From: Monarcha castaneiventris obscurior
Lineage: Eukaryota > Chordata > Aves > Passeriformes > Monarchidae
DNA length: 64,000 nt
Direction of reading: 5' to 3'
NCBI GenBank assembly: GCA_026261815.1
Contig: JAMPIT010000890.1
Span: 7,470,001 to 7,534,000, forward strand
Shown: positions 38,613 to 47,904 of the stretch, piece after piece
Numbering within the stretch: the first letter of the stretch is position 1
How the letters are laid out: every line of letters begins with the position of its first letter
The notes under the pieces: model-generated
Seen by the model: the letters and a program-made list of their open reading frames with translations, nothing else
What the model was told of the DNA's origin: nothing
The model's database searches: none
Translations under genes and position numbers: made by a program

Positions 38613-40915
38613 GACTAGAAATTTGAAGTAGGATTACAGATGTTCTTAACAAATATGTTCAGACCACTGAGGGACGTATATGCTGACTTCAGAGGGCTTC
38701 AATTTAAGCCTCAAGGAAGATTTTCAGAAAACTCATAGCTTAAATTTGTGGCATTAAAATAAATCTGTTGGATTGTTTGGAAAACCATATGTGCAATGGA
38801 TGGAAGGACACATGCATGGAATACATGCACCTCATACAATTGTTCTTAGCCTCAGGAAACCTTTCCACTGCCTTTTGTACAGAGTTCAGAGACTTGGCAT
38901 AAAAAAATGAGGAGCAAGGTTTCTTGTATTGTGGCAAATTCTCCATTGCAGCATCTGAGCTTCCACGGTAATGGAGCAAGTGGGAGGTGAAGGTGGGTTT
39001 CCCCTTTGCATCCTTTCTTAAAAGCTCAAAAACTAGGATTGTGTCCTTAATGGTCTTAAAAATATACTTAAAATATGTCCCTAAGGTATACTCTGATAGC
39101 AATATCTGCCTATAAAAATCTGATCATACACATTTCACCATATACATCACAAAGAAGAAAAGCAATTTCTTCCTTCTCAGTTATCTGGTATGCTGTCTAT
39201 AAAGCCAGGGACAATAAGTTCTCACTTGATACTTCTGGGAGTTGCTAGCTCTCATATTTCCTGTTACTCAGAAGATATCAGAAGGGGGAAAAAACCAAAC
39301 AACCAACCAAAAGAGCCTTTTAAGTGTATTCCTTAAAGCCCCAAACCTTCAGTAAGAGTCATGTTGGTGTATGCTCAGATCCACTGAGCAAGTGCTCTTT
39401 GTAAGCAGCTGGCACAAGTGCATACAAAAGACTTAAATCGTAGTGAAGTTCTATTTTCAGCAACAAAATATTCTGGAGACCTTACAAGGGCTCTGTATAA
39501 AAGAGAGAGTTTCACCTACAGCTACCATTTGTCTTCTGTACAGATTTATATCACCATCTGCAGTCACTTGTCTAAATTCAGGGTCTCCTCCCAGATATCT
39601 GTAAAGAAAAGAAAGGTTTCTTTACGAAAATCTTTGTCTGGGTCATTACATCACTTGGTTATGAGCAGTGTGGATAAGCAAAAATCATAGTACCTCCACT
39701 CTCAAAATAGAAACATCATAGTAACTCAAGTCTCAAAATTTTGGAAAAGCCTTTTTCAATATATGTAACAGGGCATAAGAGTGATTCTGATTTATTTATC
39801 CTATATTGAATAGTGTGTCTGAGAATAGCATTAATGGTGATAAAAAATAATCTGATAAAGAGTCTGTCACATTTTAAAAATAAGCAAATGCCTGCCAGAC
39901 CAGAACAGATGGACATCTGGTGTTGCAGGATAAGAGTGCATTAAGAATTTCATTATTTCTTCTGTAAGAACAAATTATGAACCTATTATTTGCTCTGTGT
40001 AAAGGCAGGTACTTTTTACAAGCAGTGAAGGTGTAAGAACCATGTTCTTCTAGACTGAAATCCAGAAGGCCTGAGTCAGTTCTGGGGTCGATAGATTCTT
40101 GTGTAAAATTAGAAAATCCTCCTCTGTTTGTCATGTGCCTGTTAGCTGATATTTCATCCTTTTCTTCCTTGACTGTCATCAGAATGACTGCATTAATATT
40201 TGTGAAGTGATCATATAGTGGAGGACATAGTTGTTGTATGAGTGGGCAAGTTAAAATGAGGGAAGTCTTTAATGAAAAAAAACTTCTGAAAGATGAAACA
40301 CTCAAGTACTTTATACCTGGCATCATCCTTTAACTGGCACTTCCACAATATGGACAGGAATGTTTTACATCTTCCTATGACCAGTGGGCTTTCACAGCAG
40401 CATTTACTGAATCATTTTGTCTCCCAAATTTAGTAGTAAATTTTTGTCTCTACAGGTTCTTTTCAAAACCTGGAAAATATATATACATTGCACTTTTGCA
40501 GATAGTTTTTTAAAAATGTCATCCTACAGAACAATATATTCTGTCTGGTTTCAAACAAATCTGATCTCAGAGTGGAAGTCAATTGACAGCTCATGCTTTA
40601 AGATGATGTAATGTAACCCATGCAAATCCCATGTAAATGTGTTTATTCCAATGCAATTTTTATTAATAATTTACATCCTAGGAAGAATAATGAAGGGCTC
40701 TGCATATATTTTAGGTTTTGATTTGTTTTTTGTCATCATTTACTTGAAGACATGACATTTACCAGGATGATGGCTTTCATTTAATGGCCTACTAGGAAGT
40801 AAGATAGTTGGATGTTTATGGCTTTTTTCTACTGAAGCAGTGAATATGAAGTTCTGTAACAGCAAAGTCAAGTTAGACTGTGCCCTTGGGAAATTCCAAA
40901 GCTGGTGATTCCCAG

Positions 40916-40923
40916 TGACGTCA
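40916..40923. promoter_or_regulatory. CRE palindrome TGACGTCA
   Basis: A perfect 8-bp cAMP-response element (CREB/ATF consensus) containing a CpG. It lies 16 bp outside the left inverted arm described below. With no transcription start in sight, a role is unproven. Confidence 0.3.
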
Positions 40924-40939
40924 CATAGAGAAAAGTTTA

Positions 40940-41042
40940 GGCATTCTTAGTAGAGTATATGCTAATTATAGGTGAATTCTGGTTCTTACAAATTATTGTG
41001 GGAAGACAAGGAAATGAGGTACGAGAACAAAATAATTTAGAG
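40940..41042 (+). repeat. Inverted arm, left copy
   Basis: Begins GGCATTCTTAGTAGAGTATA and runs to AATAATTTAGAG. It pairs with the reverse complement of 42,871-42,973. Confidence 0.9.
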
Positions 41043-41115
41043 AAAGTTGAACCAGTACTTGCAGCTGCTTCCATGCCTGGACAAACCAGAACTAGGAGCA
41101 AGTCTCAGAGAGGAA

Positions 41116-41360
41116 TGTAGCGGGTTCATTTTGGAAACCGGAAGCAAAAGAGAGTTTCCTGGGCTTTGTTCTTTCTTAAAATGTGGCTCAAAGAGGCGTG
41201 TCCAGCTCTCTAAGTGGTTTAAGAAAGTTGCCAATATCCAACCTAGCCAGTTGATTGGTTCTGTTTGGTCTAGAGGAAGCTGTAAGCACCTCTTTGCAAG
41301 GGATCACTTCCTGGCAGATGCAGCCTTTTTTTAACTACAATTCCCAGCTATGCTAAACCA
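41116..41360 (-). repeat. 3' LTR (minus strand) of compact element
   Basis: Minus-strand LTR starts TGGTTTAGCATAGCTGGG and ends GAACCCGCTACA, so this copy has the canonical TG...CA ends. On the + strand it appears as the first of two direct repeats. Immediately upstream (minus strand) is the purine tract AGAGGCAAGGGG. Confidence 0.8.
41334..41353. promoter_or_regulatory. ZNF143-type motif in LTR, copy 1
   Basis: ACTACAATTCCCAGC-TATGC matches the known ZNF143/STAF recognition sequence (ACTACAATTCCCAGCATGC) apart from one inserted T. It lies at the U3 end of the LTR. Confidence 0.4.
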
Positions 41361-41372
41361 CCCCTTGCCTCT
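41361..41372 (-). promoter_or_regulatory. Polypurine tract
   Basis: Minus-strand AGAGGCAAGGGG has 11 purines out of 12 and abuts the TG of the 3' LTR. This is where the plus-strand DNA primer is made during reverse transcription. Confidence 0.65.
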
Positions 41373-41600
41373 GTGAATACACATTTTAAGAATTATCATC
41401 AAAATTACATTCAACATATAACTTCTACTTAGAGCAATAAAACTTAAACAGAAAATTCCCTACACCAAATTCCACCCCTAGAAATTTCACTACAATTACA
41501 ATATAAATTTTCCACTATCATTCTACTTCACTTATGACTTAATACTTGATTTGCTTATTATCTCTCCTAATTAATCTTTATCTCACAGTTCTCATCAGAT

Positions 41601-41618
41601 TGCCCGCATTCTCCACCA
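41601..41618 (-). promoter_or_regulatory. tRNA-Ala primer-binding site
   Basis: Minus-strand TGGTGGAGAATGCGGGCA begins with the TGG that pairs with the tRNA CCA end. Its complement, TGCCCGCATTCTCCACCA, equals the 3' end of a vertebrate tRNA-Ala(AGC) isodecoder plus CCA, as I recall that tRNA. It lies 5-6 bases downstream of the 5' LTR end, the expected position. Confidence 0.75.
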
Positions 41619-41623
41619 ATTCT

Positions 41624-41868
41624 CTAGCGGGTTCAGTTCGGAAACCAGAAGGAAGAGTGGGTTTCCTGGGGCTGGTTTGTTCTTAAAATGTGGATCACAG
41701 AGGTGTGTCAAGCTCTCTAAGTGGTTTAAGAAAGTTGCCAATATTCAACCTAGCCAGTTGATTGGTTCTGTTGGGTCTAGAGGAAGCTGTAAGCACCTCT
41801 TTGCCAGGAATCACTTCCTGGCAGATGGAGCCTTTTTTTTAACTACAATTCCCAGCTATGCTAAACCA
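41624..41868 (-). repeat. 5' LTR (minus strand) of compact element
   Basis: Second copy of the ~245-bp direct repeat. The minus-strand end reads GCTAGA where the other copy has GCTACA, so the terminal CA is mutated here. A CCAAT box (minus strand AACCAATCAACTGG) is kept in both LTRs; no convincing TATA box is seen. Confidence 0.8.
41842..41861. promoter_or_regulatory. ZNF143-type motif in LTR, copy 2
   Basis: The identical 20-base sequence in the other LTR. It is fully conserved between LTRs that differ elsewhere at roughly one base in eleven. Confidence 0.4.
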
Positions 41869-42181
41869 CGGCAGGAATGTGGCAGATCCAGTAGCCATGC
41901 AGGCTGGATGGAGGTGGCAGTGGCATAGGACTAGGAGTAGGAAGGTTGAAGTTATGCACAGGGAAAACTCTGGCACTGGAGGTGGCTGGGACCCTTTATA
42001 ATGCCCTGTGTCTCCAGGAGTCTTGCTTCCCTTCAGGGACAAATGCCACTGGTCCATCAGTGCACAACAGGGGCAGAAGTGCTCTGCATCTGGCAGCAGA
42101 GCTCAGGCAGGGGAGGGGATGGATCCCCACCAAACTTTTTTGCATAACCTGCTTTCACTTGCAACATCACTACCGTCTCAT

Positions 42182-42212
42182 TAAAACAAAACAAATCAAA
42201 CAAACAAAAAAA
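42182..42212 (+). repeat. (CAAA)n low-complexity tract
   Basis: AAAACAAAACAAATCAAAC and similar. It could be the eroded tail of a retroposon, but no body is recognised on its left. Confidence 0.7.
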
Positions 42213-42870
42213 GCCCACCAACCTTGGTCTCTCTCTCCCTCTTTAGCTGGTTGTTCTGGCTGCTTTTCTTGTGTGACTAAAAAGCATTTGATCAGTGAAC
42301 TGTTCTGGTTGAAAAATAACTTTGCACATACAGGGAGATTTGAAAGATGTTGTTTTCAGGCATGCCAGCTTCCTTATTTAATTCACTGCATAGCCACTCA
42401 AACTCTGACCCTGGCACAAGGGGGACGACTGCAGAAAGGTAAACAGTAAAGATGGTAAAGGTACAAAACTTAATATAGTGGGGTAAGTTTTGCACACACA
42501 GAGTTCTGCCCCATATTGGCTAGCAGAGCAGTGATTGTTTAGCTGCTATAATTTTAAAAGGTGTGGTTCCCAAGAGAAATATCCTGTAGAGAACCCCAAG
42601 TCCCCAGGGCAAAATTTTAAATAATGCTGCGTGGATGCTATACCGTGCTTGAGGTGATTCCCTACAATGTAGACATCCTGTTACAGCCTCATGTTTGAGA
42701 ACAGAGCAATAACGACACAGTTAAACCCAGCAAATACAGCCTGAGCAGAGGTGCAGCTGCTAAATAGGGGGCATTTCTGAAACAGGCTTTGGAATGTTCT
42801 GCATCTGTCAGAATTCACACTCAAAGCTTTGGCAAGATAGGGAAATTAGGGGCTTTTTTTAATGCCCCAC

Positions 42871-42973
42871 CTCTACAAATTATTTCATTCTCATACCTCA
42901 TTTCCTTGTCTTCCCCTGATAATTTGTAAGAACCAGGATTCACCTATAATTAGCATACTCTACTAAGAATACC
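42871..42973 (-). repeat. Inverted arm, right copy
   Basis: Reverse complement of the left arm. Its outer end (42,974-42,975) is TA, matching the TA at 40,938-40,939. Confidence 0.9.
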
Positions 42974-42975
42974 TA

Positions 42976-45900
42976 GTTAAAGACTTTGCTGACACAGTAC
43001 AAATGGGAAGCTGCATATATTTTTCTTTTATGTGCCTTTTTCAGATCGAGCATTTTGCATGCTAAAAAGTCAAGCTGTTGTTGCTTTCTACCAGTAATAG
43101 CCATAAATGTTAAGAATAAAGTGAAAATAGCTTAGCAAATTACCATATATTTCTTCCCCAAGAGAATGAAATAGCATATAATAGGTATTGTTTATGCCAT
43201 TGTAGACTAGTTAGATTTAGTGTGCTTTTTATTTCACATCTACACTGGCTATATATTTATATTTATATTATTTATATTTATACGTATACGTATATGTATA
43301 TGTATATGTATATTTATATTTATATTTATATTTAATGGTCTAATTCAGCCAGTACATCATTTCAGCATTTCTAGCAACATTCTAGAAAATATTACCTGTG
43401 CAATGTGACCTGACCTATTCTTACACTTCTTGTGGGTGAGAAATTAATTGTTTTTTTCACTAGGGTAAAGGTTTTTCCTTTCTGCATTTTGATATCTCTG
43501 TGAGTTCTTTCCTTCTCTGCATTTGTGAGATTTGTTCTAGGCAACATTGTTTGAACACTATTTAATATTAAAAGCTCCAAGAAGGAAGTGAAATATTTTT
43601 ATTAAGCAGAATCTTAAATAACAATCAATAATATTCTTTCTGTGTAAATATCTCCTAAACATAGAAAGTGAAATTTGTACTGTGGGTATAATTTTTATTT
43701 TATTTTTCTTTTTGTTAACATGCAAATCTGCTTGATCTTATTTTAAGGCAATATTGCGATATTTAAATTTTACTAAAAAAAAGCTTAGCGACTGTTACCA
43801 GGTGAAAAAAAAAAGAAAAAGAAAATATTGTATATCCTTATTAGAGCTTTCAGGAAGATGTGTTTTAATTAATAAAAACGTACAGTTGGTCATTTTGGTT
43901 ATAGATTCTCATAAGGGTTTGTGTTGAACTTACAGCATAAATTTTGATAAATCCACCATTAAGATTTTAAAGCAATGGTACTCTTGTCTTGAAATCAAAT
44001 TTGTTGAATGCAGACTATTTTTCAATTAGATAATTTCTGAAGTGAAGGGAAAACCACGTTTCTGCTATTGAGAAACAGTTTCGTTTTTGCATTGGCATGG
44101 GATGGATTTTTCTTCACATACAAAGATTTGTATTCACATACACCTTCAGCATTCCTCTTCAGGTACTGAAAAGAGAGTGCTGTTCTTTCTCCATAGCAGC
44201 TGCTTATTATTTATTTTCCTCCACATTCTTTTCTGAATTTAAAGGGAAGCAATCTGAAAAGTTAAGATCCCCATTTCAATTCAAACCCAATTTGCAAAGG
44301 AGTCAGTCTGAAGGGTTTTTTGCAACTCAATTTACTCCATATATCACTGCATCTCATGAAAAGATTTCAAGTGTCTTTGTGTTTCCCGCATTTGAAAAGA
44401 GGGTAGTTCATGGAAAGGGAATCAGAGAGTGTCGTGTCCCTGGTCAAGCTTGCAGAAAGAGCACGATTCCTGCTTTGATAGTCTGCTCCTGTTCTGGCAG
44501 GGTTGTTCAAATTCTTTGGAGCTCGAGGCAGGAGCAGTTCTTTGCACTGCAGCCTGACACTCAGGCACATTCAACATTTTCTGTTGTCAGTACTCGACAT
44601 GCTGTCACTGTAGCTGTTGGACAGATTGACTTTTGGCATAGAAGCAACTGCAAGCTGCAAGTTCTTCTTCCCTGTAGCTGTGCCTCCAGAAAAATGAGGA
44701 AATGGAAAAAGAGAGGGACAAGGAAGAAAAAGATGAAACAGGGATGCTTCTTGAACCTGAGTTTTCCCAAAGCAGCGATGTACTGTGCACTAGGGGATAA
44801 CAGATTGGGGTGGCTGGGCTGTGTTGCAGGTTTGGGATAATCAGACTTGGTGTAGAGCTTCTGCATTTCACTTCCTTCCCTAGCACTATGCAGGCAGATG
44901 TCAGCATGGGAGTTTGTCTGCTGAGAAGTGTGTAATTATTCCTACATGGAAAGCCAGGAGTCGGCTGTTAACCTGTGTGGCCTGTGGAGGTGAGCTGCTG
45001 AAACTGCTCTGACAGGGTGACTGGGAGCTGTTTATTGCATGTGGCAGGTACCAGTTGGTGGTTGTCCTACTGCTTGCCAGACTTCCTGAGGTTACTTGTG
45101 GCTCTCCGTGCAATTGCTCGGCCAGTTGGAGGGAAATGTAATCTTGGGACTATCCTGGTGGCCATGAATTAGATATATGTTAGGACAAATACACTGGGTT
45201 TGGTTCCAGTTCATTCCAATGCCCCAAAACTTGATTCATCATATTTACTTCTGGTTGATAGGAAAATGTTTGTGAATTGGGGTTTTCAAAATTTCTACTT
45301 GATATTCCTACAAGTAGGCAAGACAAGGGTGCTTTTTCAACATACGTAGTAGTATAGGTATCAGTATATTTGTTTTTAATCCAGGACACCCTGCTTAATC
45401 AATCTCTCTTGCCACAGATAAGGAAGGATTTTACGTTGGGACCAGAGCAAAGAACTGTCAAATTAGTGCCAAAGCATCTTCCAGATCACAACAGATTGTG
45501 TTTAAGAGACTGAAAGGTAGATGACATGCACTAGCTGAACATCTGGAGGCAGCAGAGTGGGTGTGTGCCCTGAATTATAGAGTATGCCCTGTTTCCTGCC
45601 AGGTTTACACAAGTGAGGGCAGCAATTTGCCAGTGGTTGAGAGGCAGAAATCCAGAGGTGAGAAAGGCAGCTTGTAAGACATCCCCTCCCAAATAATGAT
45701 TACTTAGGCATGGTAAGCATAGCCTACACAATGTGCTTCGGGTTGGAATATTCTGGGAGTCATTTGTGTGTGCTTTATAGGCTTTTAGGAGTTGGTGGAT
45801 ATCAGTCAAATGTGAGACTGTCTTTTATCAGTCGTCAGGGTGTGTGTGATTGTGTGCTTGCACATTGTCCTCCTTCATGAATTTCAAACATTGCTCATCT

Positions 45901-47904
45901 TTTATCTCTCACTCTGCAGTTAATTGGAGTGTCTGGGATGTTGCCTTAGACAGCTTTGTTGTCTTTGTAAAAGGTTTTCTTATCCTGCTTGTTGCTTTCC
46001 TGAGTTGTAGCACATATTTGGCCATATTGGCTAGATTTTATGCTGTATTGGCTAAATTTTTAGCCAGTTTAGGTGTTGTTGGTACCTCTCAACAGAAGCC
46101 TGGTTCATTGCCTGTGGATTACATCAAATGGATCCTTTGTAGGTAAGCAGCCATTTAAAAAATGTGCTGTTTTGGCTGGTGAGGGAAAAGAGTGAGAATG
46201 TCTGCAACAGTAACAACGCAGAGAAATTGAGTAATTCAGCTTCAAAAGGATTTCGGTTTGCAGCAGAAAGTCTGATGGTCATGTCAGAGGTCTCTCCTCT
46301 AGAGAGTGTTTTGAGAGCTATTTGTTGCTTGAATGGCTTGACCGCAAGCCATGCAGGTCATGCCACTTAAGCTGGCCAAAGGACTCACCCCTTGGAAAAG
46401 TTTGTGTTCCTTGCCAGATTTGGCTGTAAACCCTTCTGGCCTTATTTAGGACTGATGCACTGGTCCAACATACTTCAGAGATTCAGTCCTGGTGGTAGTG
46501 GTGAGCAAATCATCTATTACTTTATTTTTTCAAGTGAGAAACTGACATTATGGTCTGTAAAGAAAAGAAAGGGTAAACTTTTACAGAGAAAGGATATGCT
46601 GTAACAGGCAGTAGCTAAGTGCCTTCCTATGTGCTTTATTACAGAAAGTTGGAGGTATAATATGAAATATAATCTTGCTAACTTTCCCTAGGCTAGGCAT
46701 AGGAATAGAGAAGCAGAAACCAATAGAAGTATTCCAGTATTTTTGCCAAAGTTTTTGATGTCGGTTCTTCTAGAAGGAAAGGCAAAAAACAGAATTTCAA
46801 TTGATGTTTGTTTATGGTTTTGTTTTCTTTTGCTCTTTTTCCCTTGTTAAGTTTGTGTAATATAGTTTTGCTGAAGGAAATAAGGAGATTTATCTGAATA
46901 TTTTGAAATAACTGTCCTTCCCCCCCAATATTTCCAGGGAAGTACAACAGAAGAGAAGGTTACTTTTCTAAGTAACATGATCTTGGTACTTTAGGTTTTG
47001 GTGTTTTTTGAAGTTTTGGGTTCTTTCTCATTTGAAGGCTGTATTAGGTTCCTCACGGTCATGCATCCTATATAATCACGTGAGTGAGAGAATAAGGCCT
47101 TCAAATCTGACTTCTTCAAATCAAATCATCAATATGACTACTTAAATGACCAAAACTTTCTCCAGACAGGCTTAGCTCCAAATCCAACCAGCACTTTCTC
47201 CAAGAATTGTGTATTCCTAAATGTCTTAGACACTAGTCCCCTCTGCTCTGTAGACACACTTGCTCCTAGTGGCAGTTTTGTCAGCAGCAATATGCCTACC
47301 TTTTCTTCTTCAAATACTAATGTAGGATTTGTCACCAGAATATAGCAACACTTCCAGTAAGGACCTAGATAGCATTGTTATAAAAATATTTTAGTGGATT
47401 AAGAAGAAATAAAATGTATTTTCCATTACTTTTAGTTTTCTAAATTATGTTGTAATTCCACCCTTTCTTCTGGATTACCTGATTTCACCAAGAGAAATCT
47501 ATGGCTCCTACTGCAGAGAAGGGCAAACAAGATGATTATAGTGGCATTTCTGGCCTTAAAATACATTAAATATATGAAATAGTTTTACCTTGTTAGAGTT
47601 CATTTTCCTGGACACCGAGTAGTGTGTCTCATCATGAATGCTGTCCTGCATTAGCTATGTTAAAGAGAGCTGAGCTGAATGGACCCTTAGAGAGGTACAG
47701 TAAAAATGCTATGAAATATTTTTCTTCTTTTGTGTAAGATGCTAGCATAGGCAGAAAGAGGTTATTTCATGCACTTATCTGATGGATTATCTTAGCTATG
47801 TGAAACTTGGTTTCTCTGAAATTACACAGTAAGGAAAATTTCCTATCATCACCAACTATACACAATTTAGAAATGTAAGGAGATAAGGTTTTGGATATTT
47901 GTAG
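42976..47904. other. Non-coding DNA, one long chance-like frame
   Basis: Contains the microsatellite at 43,251-43,334 and a 247-codon open frame at 44,097-44,840 discussed under findings. Two shorter frames at 45,850-46,146 and 46,164-46,370 lie end to end, but no domain is recognised. No splice-bounded exon is supported. Confidence 0.5.
43251..43334. repeat. Hexanucleotide microsatellite (TATATT/TATACG/TATATG)
   Basis: About 84 bp of 6-bp units. The order is layered: TATATT variants outside, TATACG then TATATG in the centre, and TATATT again at the right. The layering suggests unit conversion spreading from the middle. Confidence 0.9.

Larger units (their letters stand above)
20151..40935. 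other. Non-coding DNA, possible introns or intergenic
   Basis: About 20.8 kb with no gene I can support. The longest frame, 30,989-31,471 on the minus strand (160 codons), has no domain and no splice context. Simple repeats lie at 21,043-21,066, 23,539-23,561, 30,813-30,846 and 38,545-38,612. Two weak exon-like signals (20,331-20,380 and 34,613-34,682) and several patches that look like conserved non-coding DNA are listed as findings. If the coding exon at 58 kb belongs to a long gene, part of this may be intron. Confidence 0.5.
41116..41870 (-). mobile_element. Compact LTR retrotransposon, TRIM-like
   Basis: On the minus strand the order is 5' LTR (41,868-41,624), primer-binding site (41,618-41,601), about 230 bp of interior without any open frame of note, a polypurine tract (41,372-41,361) and 3' LTR (41,360-41,116). 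The two LTRs are ~243-245 bp and about 91% identical by eye. The whole is ~755 bp. An LTR pair with correctly placed priming sites and no coding interior is the defining layout of terminal-repeat retrotransposons in miniature; a retrovirus with a very large internal deletion would look the same. It would need reverse transcriptase and integrase from another element. Its two LTRs differ at roughly 9% of sites, so the insertion is not recent. Confidence 0.75.
40940..42973. mobile_element. Possible inverted-repeat element, TA-flanked
   Basis: The sequence at 40,940-41,042 recurs in reverse complement at 42,871-42,973 with about 90% identity by eye and two small indels. Both outer ends read TA followed by GG(C/T)ATTCTTAGTAGAG, so the 2.03-kb span is bordered by TA on each side, as expected for Tc1/mariner-type insertion. 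No transposase-like frame is recognisable between the arms: the largest frame, 41,946-42,449, has no D,D(D/E) pattern I can see. A non-autonomous element, or two opposite insertions of one repeat, are both possible. The compact LTR element at 41.1-41.9 kb is nested inside. Confidence 0.45.

Noticed and set aside
39874..40326. 150-codon open frame, minus strand
   Set aside because: Low-complexity residue mix without motif or splice sites; treated as chance.
41601..41618. Piece of a tRNA-Ala gene
   Set aside because: Only the last 15 tRNA bases plus the non-encoded CCA are present, at the exact position of a primer-binding site; tRNA genes do not encode CCA in vertebrates.
43220..43408. Frame reading alternating Ile-Phe/Ile-Cys/Ile-Arg
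   Set aside because: Direct translation of the hexanucleotide microsatellite.
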